Below are positions 8,323 to 16,754 of a stretch of 64,000 nucleotides of DNA, one piece after another. Where the stretch lies: positions 5,084,501 to 5,148,500 of the forward strand of contig NZ_CP120742.1 in the NCBI RefSeq assembly GCF_029581275.1. The letters run 5' to 3'. The notes under the pieces are model-generated. The model was given only the letters and a program-made list of their open reading frames with translations. It did no database searches and was not told the DNA's origin. The DNA comes from Micromonospora sp. WMMD1155. GTDB lineage: Bacteria; Actinomycetota; Actinomycetes; Mycobacteriales; Micromonosporaceae. A program made the translations under genes and the position numbers. Position 1 is the first letter of the stretch; each line of letters starts with the position of its first letter.

Positions 8323-9054
8323 ATGAGGCGTCGGTACTTCGCTCTCGCAGTCACGATGCTCGCCGGAGCCGCTTGCGCGGTGGCCATCGGCACGCCGGCT
8401 TCCGCGCACACCGGCGTCAAGGTCAGCCCGGCCCGAGCAGGCGCGAGCAACGCCGTCGTGACGGTCAACGCCGAGGCCGAATCCGACGACGCCGGCGTCA
8501 AATCGGTGCAGGTGTTTCTGCCCGACGGCATCACCGCCCCGGACGTCACTCTGCTCAAAGCCCCCAAGGGGTGGAAGTTGAGCAGCAAGGCGGCCGACAG
8601 CTACACCGTCGGCGGACCGGCCGTGCCCGTCGGTACGGACGCCGAGCACCAGGTGCGGGTACGGCAACTGCCGAACGCCCCGCAGGTGTCGTTCAAGGTC
8701 CTGCAGACCTACAGCGACGGTCGCGTCGACAGGTGGATCGAGGTCCCCAGTGCCGGGAATCCCGAACCCGCCAACCCCGCGCCCACCGTCAAGCTCGCCG
8801 CCGCGGCGCCGCCGGCCAGCGCGGCGCCCACCACGGCCTCTGCCACCCCGAGCGCGGCGCCCAGTAGCGCCGCCACCGACGCCCCCGCCACCGACGCCCC
8901 CGCCACCGACGCCGCCGTCACCGCGTTCCCTGCGGCCAGCGACGAGCCGGCCGCGGGCAATGGTGGGCTCTGGATAGGTGCCGGGGTTCTGCTGGCAGTC
9001 CTCGCCGCCGTAGGCGGCGCGCTCTACGTCCGGCAGCGCCGCCGCCAGCTGTGA
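8323..9054 (+). CDS. YcnI-like (DUF1775) secreted copper-associated protein
   Basis: 243 residues. A signal peptide ending TPASAH exposes His at the mature N-terminus (AHTGVKVSPARAGASNAVVT), the copper-binding position in YcnI. The beta-rich domain continues through VSFKVLQTYSDGRVDRWIE, including the conserved W. A long low-complexity Ala/Pro/Thr segment with repeats of ATDAP (around residues 185-200) leads to a C-terminal membrane helix and basic tail. Known: YcnI proteins are secreted Cu-binding proteins found with CopC/CopD. ATG 8323 was chosen because it begins the signal peptide; the frame is open upstream without coding character. Confidence 0.82.
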   Translation: MRRRYFALAVTMLAGAACAVAIGTPASAHTGVKVSPARAGASNAVVTVNAEAESDDAGVKSVQVFLPDGITAPDVTLLKAPKGWKLSSKAADSYTVGGPAVPVGTDAEHQVRVRQLPNAPQVSFKVLQTYSDGRVDRWIEVPSAGNPEPANPAPTVKLAAAAPPASAAPTTASATPSAAPSSAATDAPATDAPATDAAVTAFPAASDEPAAGNGGLWIGAGVLLAVLAAVGGALYVRQRRRQL

Positions 9055-9211
9055 CAGACGCACCCTCGCACCAGCTCCCAGGCGTCGTCGAGGTCATCGG
9101 TCTGCGGGCGCCGATCGGTGCCCGGGTCACACCGGAAGGCGGAGCCGCCAGCGTCGGCATCGGCCGCAACGCCCGCACCGGCCTCGAACACGGCGGCTAG
9201 GATCTCCCACG

Positions 9212-9598
9212 ATGACACGGTGGGAGTCACCAACGACGCGGCGAGCCGCCCGGCTCAGTCGGCGGCTCTGCCTGCTCGTGGTCGTCCTCGTCGGGCTTGT
9301 CCTCGCCCATCCCAGCACGGACATCTCCGATACCGCGGGCCACGCGCCGTCCGTGACGGCCGGCGGCGCGAGTGCCGCCCACGACGGCCGTGACTGTCCT
9401 GCGGAGCGTCGCGGTCATGCCGAGCAGGCGTGCCCGGCCCTGTCGTCGAGCACCGCGCCGGTAACGGTCACCGTCATGCCGTCGGTCGCACCGGTGACCT
9501 TCCGCCTCACCCCGACCCCCGCCCCCCGGGTCGGTACCCCCCAGGTGGGCACCTACCTGTGTCCCCGCCTGGCGCAGCTCGCCCTCTGGCGAACGTAG
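9212..9598 (+). CDS. Small secreted or membrane protein, DUF6153-like
   Basis: 128 residues. One membrane segment or signal anchor near residues 18-32 (LCLLVVVLVGLVLAHP), then a Gly/Ala/His-rich region with two or three Cys (DGRDCPAE, EQACPAL), and a C-terminus ending YLCPRLAQLALWRT. This layout resembles small actinobacterial DUF6153 proteins; I assign it by shape, not by alignment. It is located between the YcnI and DUF3105 genes in the copper cluster. Start is uncertain; coding character is moderate. Confidence 0.45.
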   Translation: MTRWESPTTRRAARLSRRLCLLVVVLVGLVLAHPSTDISDTAGHAPSVTAGGASAAHDGRDCPAERRGHAEQACPALSSSTAPVTVTVMPSVAPVTFRLTPTPAPRVGTPQVGTYLCPRLAQLALWRT

Positions 9599-9982
9599 AC
9601 CGCCCGACACCGGCGACACGCCCACGGTCACACGGCTGAGCCCGTCGCACCGGATCGGCGACGGGAAGCCGCGCGCCGCGCGCCGATCTACACGTCTGGA
9701 CCCCGCGTCATTGGGTCCTAGTCGCCCCCGGCAAACCTGGTTCGGACCCGTGAATGGTGCAGGCACGTACCCCGGTCCCACCACGACAGCAGCGTCGTCT
9801 CCGGGTCGCTCGTGCCGGAGCACCTCGCCGCACCCAGCCGTATCCCCCACAGCCGTTGCATTCCCACCGGCAAGCCTGGCTTCCTGCCAGCGGCTCCGGC
9901 CGCGACGCCGCCAACCGACGACCTCTCACACCTCGGCTACCGCCCCCTTCGTACCCCACGACACCTTCGGAGAGACACCGCG
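9599..9982 (+). other. Non-coding spacer
   Basis: A 384-base GC-rich stretch with no convincing gene on either strand. Overlapping frames are shadows with Pro/Arg-rich composition. An SD-like GGAGAG is present about 8 bases before the DUF3105 start; no palindrome convincing enough to call was seen. Confidence 0.5.
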
Positions 9983-10726
9983 ATGAAACGCTCAAAGTCC
10001 TCAAAGTCCTCAAAGTCCTCAAAGTCCTCAAAGTCCTCAGCCCGCACCCGCCGCCCAAAGGTTCTCCCGGTCCACCCCGGCCGGCCCTGGGGGGCGATCG
10101 CCGTCGTGACGGCTGTCAGCGTCCTGGTCGTGTCCATCATCGGCTACGCCGCAATCAGCACCTGGCAAGGCACCCGACCGTGGGCCGACCGCCTGACCGC
10201 CCTAGCTGGCGTCACGGACTACGCCTCGCAGAAGCCGGCATGGTTGACCAGCGAACACAAGAGCGGGCCACTGACCTACGAGGTGACTCCCTCGGTCGGC
10301 GGCAGCCACAACACCGCCTGGCAGAACTGCACCGGCGACGTCTACGACGCGCCGATCGCCGCCGAGCACGCCACCCACAGCATGGAACACGGCGCGGTGT
10401 GGATCACCTACCGGCCCGACCTCCCCGCCGAGCAGGTGCAGCGCCTGGCCGAGCGAGTCCGCGGCGTCGACTACATGATGCTCAGCCCTCACGACGCGCT
10501 CGACGCGCCGATCTCGCTGCAGGCGTGGGGTTACCGCCTCACCGTCCCCTCCGCCGATGACGAGCAGATCGACGAGTTCATCCGGTCCGCCCGGCTCAAC
10601 GCCGGACCGGAGCAGGGCGCGACCTGCTCCGGTGGGATCACCGCCACCGGCACGACGCCCCGCGAACTGCCCCAGCAGGGTCAGCCGGGCCAGCAGGGCC
10701 AGCCGGGCCAGCAGGAGCAGCGATGA
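9983..10726 (+). CDS. DUF3105 family membrane-anchored protein with (Ser-Lys-Ser) repeat N-terminus
   Basis: 247 residues. Residues 4-19 are a low-complexity Lys/Ser run encoded by five tandem 9-base repeats. A single membrane helix follows (about 34-54), then an extracytoplasmic domain with the DUF3105 features YEVTPSVGGSHN, NCTGDVYDAPIAAEHATHSMEHGAVWITYRP and YMMLSPHD: many conserved His residues suggest metal binding. The tail is Gln/Gly/Pro-rich. Its stop overlaps the start of the DUF305 gene (ATGA). Known: DUF3105 and DUF305 are commonly paired in actinobacteria; function not established, copper or metal handling suspected. Confidence 0.8.
   Translation: MKRSKSSKSSKSSKSSKSSARTRRPKVLPVHPGRPWGAIAVVTAVSVLVVSIIGYAAISTWQGTRPWADRLTALAGVTDYASQKPAWLTSEHKSGPLTYEVTPSVGGSHNTAWQNCTGDVYDAPIAAEHATHSMEHGAVWITYRPDLPAEQVQRLAERVRGVDYMMLSPHDALDAPISLQAWGYRLTVPSADDEQIDEFIRSARLNAGPEQGATCSGGITATGTTPRELPQQGQPGQQGQPGQQEQR
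9992..10036 (+). repeat. Five tandem 9-bp repeats inside the DUF3105 gene
   Basis: The unit TCAAAGTCC is repeated five times with no mismatch (9992-10000, 10001-10009, 10010-10018, 10019-10027, 10028-10036). It encodes the Ser-Lys-Ser run at the N-terminus of the DUF3105 protein. The unit length is a multiple of three, so gain or loss of copies keeps the frame. Confidence 0.9.
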
Positions 10727-11403
10727 GCGACCCTCAGGCGCCCCCGTCACCGCAGCCGGATCCACCACGACGCTGGTGGCCGCTCGCCGGCGCGGCCCTT
10801 GTCGTGTTCGCTCTGGGACTGGCGGTGGGGCTGCTCGCCCCCGCCCTGAGAACACCAGACGATGCGTCTGCCGACGCCGGGTTCGCCCGAGACATGGCGA
10901 CGCACCACGCGCAGGCGGTGGAGATGGCGATGATCGTGCACGCCCGTACCGATGATCCCGAGGTTGCGACCCTCGCCATGGATATCGCCCTGACCCAGCA
11001 GGCGCAGATCGGCATCATGCGGACCTGGCTGACCCAGTGGGGTCTACCACCGACGGGCAGTCAACCGGCCATGACCTGGATGCGCGACATGGCCAGCATG
11101 GACCACGGGGACGGGCAGCCGGCACCGGCAGGCACGATGCCGGGCTTGGCCAGCAAGGCCGAGATCAGCCAGCTACGCGAGAGCACCGGCGGCAACCTGA
11201 ACATCAGGTTCGCCGATCTGATGGTCCGCCACCACCGGGGCGGGATCACTATGGTCGACGCGATCCTGTCCGCCGAACCCCGTCCGGAGGTTCGCGACCT
11301 CGCAACACGGATGCGTGCCGGACAGCAGGCCGAGATCACCGCCCTGGAAACGCTGCGTAACCGGCTGCACGCCAGCGCCGCCAGCGATGCGCCCACCGAC
11401 TGA
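10723..11403 (+). CDS. DUF305 family (ferritin-like) protein
   Basis: 226 residues: membrane anchor near 20-40, then two repeats of the DUF305 helical pair. Seen: GFARDMATHHAQAVEMAMIV at the first motif and FADLMVRHHRGGITMVDAIL at the second, both carrying the conserved M-x-x-H-H pairs; MTWMRDMASMDHGD adds Met/His residues. Known: DUF305 proteins adopt a ferritin-like four-helix fold and are frequently linked to copper resistance. The start overlaps the DUF3105 stop by four bases. The Met/His richness suggests metal binding on the outer face (inference). Confidence 0.82.
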   Translation: MSDPQAPPSPQPDPPRRWWPLAGAALVVFALGLAVGLLAPALRTPDDASADAGFARDMATHHAQAVEMAMIVHARTDDPEVATLAMDIALTQQAQIGIMRTWLTQWGLPPTGSQPAMTWMRDMASMDHGDGQPAPAGTMPGLASKAEISQLRESTGGNLNIRFADLMVRHHRGGITMVDAILSAEPRPEVRDLATRMRAGQQAEITALETLRNRLHASAASDAPTD

Positions 11404-11404
11404 C

Positions 11405-13117
11405 ATGCCCCCCAAAGTTGTCGCCCCGCCATCGGGAACCGCCCGACCTCACACCTCCGCTACAGACGAACGGGCGACCACCGCCACCCGGCTTCCTGAT
11501 CCCAGCGGCCAACGCCTCGGGCACGTGCGCTGGTACCGCCTCGAGGCGGCCCGCTCGAACGGTCCGCGTTTGTCCGGGCCGGTCGCGCTGGTCGCAGCGG
11601 TCGCCGCGGGCTTCACCCTGTGGATTGCTTTCCCGCCGTACGGCCATTGGTGGGCTGCGCCTCTCGGCGTGGCGCTGTTGGCCGTGTCGGTGCGCCGGCA
11701 ACGGGTAGCGGCGGCTGCGGGGTTGGGCGTCGCGACGGGCATGACGTTCTTCGTGCCGCTGTTGAGTTTCACCGGGTTGCAGATCGGTTGGTGGCCCTGG
11801 CTGCTGCTGGCCAGCCTGCAGGCGCTGTTCTTGGCGGCGCTGGGGTGCGCTGCCGCATACACCAGCGGGCTCGTCGACCGTCAACCGTGGGCGTGGCCAT
11901 TGGTGACGGGCCTGCTGTGGACGGCGCAGGAAGCCCTTCGTTCGCGGATTCCGTTTGGAGGGTTCCCGTGGGGACGCCTGGCGTTCAGCCAGGCCGAGGC
12001 GCCGACGCTGCGCTGGGCCGCGCTCGGCGGGGCGCCGCTTGTCACGTTCGTCGTGGCCACCGCGGGCGGGCTGGTCGCGATGGCATTGTGGCGGCTGATC
12101 GTTACCTCGCGTTGGCCGGCGGGACGCGTCGCCGCGCTGGTCGGTGCCGCGAGCGTCGTGTTGCTGCTCGGCGAGGTGGTGCCGACGCCGGCCGCCAACG
12201 GACGGTCGGTGGTCGTGGCGGTGGTGCAGGGCAACGTGCCGCGGATGGGTCTGGACTTCAACGCGCAACGCCGTGCCGTGCTGGACAACCACGTCGATGC
12301 CACCCTGGATCTTGCCGACGACGTGCGGGCTGGCCGCAGACCACGGCCCAACCTGGTGGTGTGGCCGGAAAATGCCTCCGACATTGACCCGTTGACGAAC
12401 GCCGACGCGGCCACCCGCATCACCGAAGCGGCGCGGACGATCGACGCCCCGATCCTGGTCGGGGCCGTCCTGCAAGGACCGCGCCCCGGCACGGTCCGCA
12501 ACGCCGGGCTGGTGTGGACCGCCGCCGACGGTCCGACCGGCATCTACGTCAAGCGTCACCCGGTCCCGTTCGCGGAATATGTGCCGATGCGGAGCTTGAT
12601 ACGTCGGGTCACCCCGCTCGTGGATCGGGTGCGGGCTGACTTCGTCGCGGGCAGCGACCCGGGGCCGTTGGACATCGGCGGTGTACCGGTCGGTGACGTC
12701 ATCTGCTTCGAGGTCGCCTACGACGCTCTCGTGCGCGACGGCGTGAGCCGGGGCGCGCAGTTGCTGGCTGTGCAGACGAACAACGCCACCTTCAACCACG
12801 CGCAGGCCAGTCAGCAACTGGCGATGGTCCGCCTGCGGGCGGTCGAACACGCCCGTCCCGCGCTGATGGCCTCCACCGTCGGCATCTCCGCGTTCGTCGA
12901 GCCCGACGGCACCGCGATCGACGCCACCGCGATGAACACCTCCGCGGTGCTGGTTCGCGAGGTCCGCCTCGCCTCTGCCCGCACTCTGGCCACCCGACTC
13001 GGCCCCGCACCGGAAGCGATCATGGTCGGCGCGGCGCTGGCCGTCCTAGCCGCCGCCTGGTACCGCCGACGGGCGGAACGGACCCACCGCAAACCGCCCG
13101 GTAGGGCGGCCTCGTGA
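11405..13117 (+). CDS. lnt: Apolipoprotein N-acyltransferase
   Basis: 570 residues. An N-terminal membrane half with about seven helices precedes a C-terminal CN-hydrolase (nitrilase) domain. The catalytic triad is visible: Glu322 (VVWPENASDID), Lys383 (IYVKRHPVPFAEYVP) and Cys434 (DVICFEVAYD), matching the Glu/Lys/Cys triad of Lnt. Known: Lnt N-acylates the lipid-modified Cys of lipoproteins; in actinobacteria it is present in mycolate and other groups. The N-terminal 40 residues are likely disordered; a later start is possible. It follows DUF305 by two bases, an unusual neighbour, and may serve the local lipoproteins or simply be an island passenger. Confidence 0.85.
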   Translation: MPPKVVAPPSGTARPHTSATDERATTATRLPDPSGQRLGHVRWYRLEAARSNGPRLSGPVALVAAVAAGFTLWIAFPPYGHWWAAPLGVALLAVSVRRQRVAAAAGLGVATGMTFFVPLLSFTGLQIGWWPWLLLASLQALFLAALGCAAAYTSGLVDRQPWAWPLVTGLLWTAQEALRSRIPFGGFPWGRLAFSQAEAPTLRWAALGGAPLVTFVVATAGGLVAMALWRLIVTSRWPAGRVAALVGAASVVLLLGEVVPTPAANGRSVVVAVVQGNVPRMGLDFNAQRRAVLDNHVDATLDLADDVRAGRRPRPNLVVWPENASDIDPLTNADAATRITEAARTIDAPILVGAVLQGPRPGTVRNAGLVWTAADGPTGIYVKRHPVPFAEYVPMRSLIRRVTPLVDRVRADFVAGSDPGPLDIGGVPVGDVICFEVAYDALVRDGVSRGAQLLAVQTNNATFNHAQASQQLAMVRLRAVEHARPALMASTVGISAFVEPDGTAIDATAMNTSAVLVREVRLASARTLATRLGPAPEAIMVGAALAVLAAAWYRRRAERTHRKPPGRAAS

Positions 13118-13278
13118 TAAGCCGCCGACTGCCGGCCCGCCTCGTGGTGCTCGACGTAGTTTCCTGACGTGGGGAACGCTGCCGAAACGGTTCACCGGAG
13201 GCGCCGCCGGCCATCGTGACGGCGGCTCATGGGCGGCGCCGTAGCTTTCAGCGCGGTCGACGACGAGGCGGCGCGGGT

Positions 13279-13929
13279 TCAAGCGCGCCGGGCCGCGCCG
13301 ATGAGGTAGTCGCCGCGGATGCGGGTGAAGGATCGCGGGTCGACGTGGAGGCCGACCTCGTGGCAGGCGGTGGTGAATTGTCCGGCGGTGAACCGGTCGT
13401 GCGTGGGGTGGTCGAACAGGAGCCGGTAGGTGGGTCGAGCGAGGGCGTGGGCGGTGACTTCGTCGAAGTAGAAGGTGCCGCCGGGACGCAGTACGCGGGC
13501 GATCTCAACCAGCGCCGCGCGCCAGTCGGGGATGTGGTGGATGATCGCGAAGTCGAAGACTGCGTCGTAGCTGGCGTCACCGGCACCGAGTGTGGTGCGC
13601 AGGTCGGCGGCGTCGCCGCGGTGCAGGCGGACCCGATCGCCGTAGCGGGCCAGGCGCCGCCGGGCGCGGTTGATCATGGCGGGGTCGAGGTCGAGGGCGT
13701 CGACGTGCGCGGCGCCGAAGCGGTCGAGGATGAGCTGGGTGCCGTATCCGGGACCACAGCCGATTTCCAGGGTTCGGGCGCCAGCGGGCAGTGGGCCGCC
13801 GAGGTGCAGCAACCACGGTGTTTCGTACCAGCGTTGCAGCCATCGCCGTGGCGCGGAGTTGATCAGTGCTGACTCGATCCGGTTCATCAACATGCCGATC
13901 CCCATTCCACCCGTCATCGACGATGTCAC
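13279..13929 (-). CDS. SAM-dependent class I methyltransferase
   Basis: 216 residues. Seen: motif I LEIGCGPGYGTQLIL, acidic end of strand 2 VDALDLDPAMI, motif post-I DRVRLHRGDAADL, FDFAIIHHIPDW and motif LRPGGTFYFDEV. This is a standard small-molecule methyltransferase (UbiE/Methyltransf_11 fold). The acceptor is not evident; arsenite methyltransferase is unlikely because its Cys residues are absent. Several in-frame ATGs occur at the N-terminus, so the exact start is uncertain. It is divergently transcribed from the ArsR/CDF pair, with about 40 bases between. Confidence 0.75.
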   Translation of the reverse strand: MTSSMTGGMGIGMLMNRIESALINSAPRRWLQRWYETPWLLHLGGPLPAGARTLEIGCGPGYGTQLILDRFGAAHVDALDLDPAMINRARRRLARYGDRVRLHRGDAADLRTTLGAGDASYDAVFDFAIIHHIPDWRAALVEIARVLRPGGTFYFDEVTAHALARPTYRLLFDHPTHDRFTAGQFTTACHEVGLHVDPRSFTRIRGDYLIGAARRA

Positions 13930-13959
13930 CGGACTCTACCGATGAACGGCCTGGGCCGC

Positions 13960-13981
13960 TATCATCGCGTTGTGACGATGA
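13960..13981 (+). promoter_or_regulatory. Promoter -10 and dyad at the start of the ArsR gene
   Basis: A -10-like TATCAT at 13960-13965 is followed by the perfect dyad TCATCG-8-CGATGA (13962-13981). A start site 6-7 bases after the -10 falls on the GTG at 13972, giving a leaderless transcript and placing the operator over the promoter and start. This is expected for an autoregulated ArsR repressor; experimentally unverified. Confidence 0.5.
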
Positions 13982-14343
13982 AAAATGGGGGGCGGGTCTC
14001 GACCCGGCTCACCGATGACCTAGCGCCGGCGGCGGCACTGTTTCGCGGCCTGGCAGACCCGACCCGGTTGGCGATCCTGCGGCTGCTCGCTGACGGGGAA
14101 CTGCGGGTGGTGGACCTGACCGGGAAACTCGGTCTGGCGCAGTCGACGGTGTCGGCGCATCTGGCCTGCCTGCGCGACTGCGGTCTGGCGACAGCACGCC
14201 CGGAAGGGCGGCAGATGTTCTACGCCCTGGCCCGACCGGAACTGCTGGACCTGCTGCGCGCTGCCGAGAAGCTGCTCGCCACCAGCGGGGAGGCCGTGGC
14301 GCTGTGCCCGACGTACGGCTGCACGACGCAGGACGGCCGATGA
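13972..14343 (+). CDS. ArsR/SmtB family metal-sensing repressor (CmtR-type Cys pattern)
   Basis: 123 residues from GTG 13972. Winged-helix core: GLADPTRLAILRLLADGELRVVDLT, recognition helix QSTVSAHLACLRDCGLA. Cys66 and Cys70 in the CLRDCG motif match the alpha-4 Cys pair of CmtR-type sensors, and Cys112 and Cys117 in LCPTYGC form a C-terminal pair. Known: CmtR binds Cd/Pb using such residues and releases DNA. The stop overlaps the CDF start by four bases, so it very likely controls that exporter. The start was chosen because of the -10 position and an overlapping operator; ATG 13942 is an alternative. Confidence 0.78.
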   Translation: MTMKNGGRVSTRLTDDLAPAAALFRGLADPTRLAILRLLADGELRVVDLTGKLGLAQSTVSAHLACLRDCGLATARPEGRQMFYALARPELLDLLRAAEKLLATSGEAVALCPTYGCTTQDGR

Positions 14344-14996
14344 GCGCGCTGTCGACCGAACTGACCCCGGCCGAGACCGAACGGCTCACCCGCCGCGGGC
14401 TACGCCTGGCGCAGTTCACGGTCGCCTACAACGTCGTCGAGGGTTCCGTGGCGATCACCGTCGGGCTGCTCACCGGGCTGGTGTCGCTGGTCGGGTTCGG
14501 TCTGGACTCCGGCATCGAGTCCGCCGCGTCCGTGCTGGTGGGTTTGCGTCTGGCGGCGCGGCTGCGCCACGGTGAAGCCGACGAGGCCAAGGAGCGCCGC
14601 ACGCTCAAGGCCGTCGCGGTGACGTTCTTCGTCCTGGCCGCGTACGTGGTGATCGAGGGAGTGCGCAGCCTCATCGGCGGGAAAGAGCCGGACTCCTCGA
14701 TCGTCGGGCTCGTACTGCTGGCCGCGTCAGTGGTGATCATGCCGGTGCTCGCCGCGGCGAAAAAGCGGGTGGCAATGCAGCTCGGCGGGGACCAACTGAT
14801 CCTGGCCGACGCCGCCGAGACGAAGATTTGCGTTCTGCTGAGCATCTCCACCCTGCTCGGGCTGGGCCTGTACGCGCTCACCGGCGCCGCGTGGTTGGAC
14901 CCGGTGGCCGGGTTCGTCATCGCCGCGTTCGCCATCCACGAGGGCCGTGAGGCGTGGGAGGGCGAGCTGGTCGAGGAAAACGAGGATGACGACTGA
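14340..14996 (+). CDS. CDF-superfamily cation transporter (short form)
   Basis: 218 residues, about six membrane helices, belonging to the cation efflux superfamily (Cation_efflux): NVVEGSVAITVGLL, GFGLDSGIESAASVLVGLRL, ADAAETKICVLLS, LDPVAGFVIAAFAIHEGREAW. The D/E-rich helix-2 and helix-5 sites (LDSGIES, DAAET) differ from the classic DxHHxxD. The C-terminal cytoplasmic domain is missing, ending with an acidic tail. It shares architecture with the protein at 21634-22359. Known: these are predicted divalent metal exporters regulated by an adjacent ArsR. Start overlaps arsR (ATGA). Confidence 0.8.
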   Translation: MSALSTELTPAETERLTRRGLRLAQFTVAYNVVEGSVAITVGLLTGLVSLVGFGLDSGIESAASVLVGLRLAARLRHGEADEAKERRTLKAVAVTFFVLAAYVVIEGVRSLIGGKEPDSSIVGLVLLAASVVIMPVLAAAKKRVAMQLGGDQLILADAAETKICVLLSISTLLGLGLYALTGAAWLDPVAGFVIAAFAIHEGREAWEGELVEENEDDD

Positions 14997-15002
14997 GGCC
15001 AG

Positions 15003-15058
15003 CACCGGTTCGACCCGGTGTGAGTGCGGCATGTAACGGCGGCGGGTATCGCCGCCGT
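15003..15058 (+). terminator. Two hairpins after the CDF gene, likely terminators
   Basis: CACCGG-6-CCGGTG (15003-15020) and a perfect 9-bp stem ACGGCGGCG-5-CGCCGCCGT (15036-15058) follow the CDF stop. There is no U-run, so these are GC-rich hairpins of the kind often ending actinobacterial transcripts; function is inferred. Confidence 0.5.
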
Positions 15059-15298
15059 CATTGCCGGCTCGGACCTGTTTGTCACGGCAGTCGTTGAGGC
15101 GACGGGGTTCGGCTAGCTCCGTTGTGGCTGTTCCTGATCCACAACGCGAGGTTGGCGTTCGCCGCGGCGCCGACGGCCCCGCCTGGGTCGTCCCGACCTT
15201 CGCCCGCTGTGGTCGTGGCCGGCTCGCCGTCCGCGCTGGCCGGCCGGGGGTCAGGCTGACGGCCGTGCATGTGCCGGAATGCCCAGGGAGCATCGGAG

Positions 15299-16105
15299 TT
15301 AGATGCCTATCTGGCCTGGCCCGACCGTTGCCCGAAGCCAGATCATCAGGTCGGTCCACGCGCCGGTGAGCAGCGCGAGCCCAATCGCGACCAATAGCGC
15401 TCCGCCGACGCGGGTGACCCAGCGATGGTGACGGCGCACGACGCGGGTCAGTGTCAGCGCGCGGCGCAGACCGAGGCCGACGAGCAGGAACGGCAGGCCC
15501 AGGCCGAAGCAGTAGGCCAGCGCGAGGACGGTGGCCCGGGTGGTGGTGGTGGATTCCACCGCAGCGAGGCCGAGCACCGCACCGAGAGTGGGGGACACGC
15601 ACGGCGTCCAGGACAGGCCGAACGTCGCGCCGAGCACCGGTGCGCTTGCTAACCCGGCTGAGGGCAGTCGGGTGGCGCGGACCTGCCGTTGCAGCAGTGG
15701 AAATGCCCCGAGGTATCCGGCGCCGAGCAGTACGGTGAGCGCGCCGGCGGCGATCTCGATGGTGCGGGCGTTGGTCACCAGGGCCCGGCCAGCGGCGTTG
15801 AAAGCCACCGCCACGGTGACGAACACGACGGCGAACCCGGCGATGAACCCGAGTGTGCCGGCCACGACGCGACCGCGGGCGCGGCGCCGGGTCGCGATGG
15901 CAACGCCGCCGGCCGTTGGGTGCGGGGCGGGCTGCGCGGCGGCGTCCAGGTCGGTGCCGGCCAGGCCGGTGACGTAGGACAGGTAGCCCGGTACCAGCGG
16001 CAGGACACACGGAGACAGGAAACTGACCAGGCCGGCCGCTGCCGCTACGGCCATTGCGGCCAGGAGGGGCCCGGACGCGGCGATGGACGCGAACTGTTCG
16101 CCCAT
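15299..16105 (-). CDS. ccdA: CcdA thiol-disulfide transmembrane reductase
   Basis: 268 residues. Six membrane helices with the two active-site Cys segments LSPCVLPLVPGYLSYV (near residue 33) and SWTPCVSPTLGAVL (near 165), each ending in the conserved P. An arginine-rich loop separates the helices. Known: CcdA moves electrons from cytoplasmic thioredoxin to extracytoplasmic thioredoxin-like proteins, and supports cytochrome c maturation or copper-site assembly. The ccsB gene 14 kb to the left would be a natural partner. Two palindromes lie upstream, see below. Confidence 0.85.
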   Translation of the reverse strand: MGEQFASIAASGPLLAAMAVAAAAGLVSFLSPCVLPLVPGYLSYVTGLAGTDLDAAAQPAPHPTAGGVAIATRRRARGRVVAGTLGFIAGFAVVFVTVAVAFNAAGRALVTNARTIEIAAGALTVLLGAGYLGAFPLLQRQVRATRLPSAGLASAPVLGATFGLSWTPCVSPTLGAVLGLAAVESTTTTRATVLALAYCFGLGLPFLLVGLGLRRALTLTRVVRRHHRWVTRVGGALLVAIGLALLTGAWTDLMIWLRATVGPGQIGI

Positions 16106-16173
16106 GTCACCTGGCTCCGGGAGCCGTACCCGGCGTGGCAGCCGGTTCCACCATTTTCGGCATGCCGCCCTCC

Positions 16174-16232
16174 ATCAGGTTCTGCTCAATGCGGAACCTG
16201 ATTGTCTCATGCCACTACTACCCATCGTAGTA
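16174..16232 (-). promoter_or_regulatory. Two palindromes upstream of ccdA, one BlaI/CopY-like
   Basis: ATCAGGTTC-11-GAACCTGAT (16174-16202) and TACTAC-5-GTAGTA (16216-16232) lie in the region upstream of ccdA. The second looks like the TACTAC/GTAGTA dyads bound by BlaI/CopY-type winged-helix repressors, known to act on redox or copper-linked genes in actinobacteria. No such repressor gene is present in the window. Site assignment is inference. Confidence 0.45.
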
Positions 16233-16754
16233 TCGGGTCCTCTGCGGTGCCGCCGGGGAGCGAACCGACCCGGCCACGTTGCCCGCTCCACTACCCGGCC
16301 CGGGCGGGCGGTGCGTTGCAGCTGCGGCGGCAGGCGCGCATCACCCCCGCCGCCGGCGGCGGCGCGACGGACGTGCTGGCCGAGACGGCGCGCGGATTCC
16401 GCCTCGTCCGGATGCGCCGAACTCCGCCGCCTGCTTGTCAGGGCCACTCGACGCGCCGCCGCCGGACGCAGACAACGTCGACTCGGACAGGGATAAGCCG
16501 TCAGATGACGCTATCTGGCCGAATCCGCCCCATAGTTCAGGAATCCGCCGCGAGTTCGGCGCGTGCCGGTCCGCCGATCGGTGTCCCGTTCATCCAGTTT
16601 TCTGCGCACCGGGCGGGCTGCCCGGGGCGGAATGCCGGCCGGCCGGCCACGGTTATGCCACCCAATGCCCCGAGCACCCCCGCTCGGGACCCCAGGTGCG
16701 GCCGCCGGCTCCCACCGGCCCGCAGCACCCGACCCCGGACAAGAGGTGAGAACG
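16233..16754 (+). other. Apparently non-coding gap between ccdA and the C39-like peptidase
   Basis: About 520 bases with no supported gene. Frames on both strands are Arg/Pro-rich shadows. SD-like AAGAGGTGAG lies just before the peptidase start. No tRNA-like or repeat structure was noticed. Confidence 0.45.

Noticed and set aside
9992..10036. Possible CRISPR-like repeats
   Set aside because: Tandem 9-bp units without spacers; they code a Ser/Lys run.
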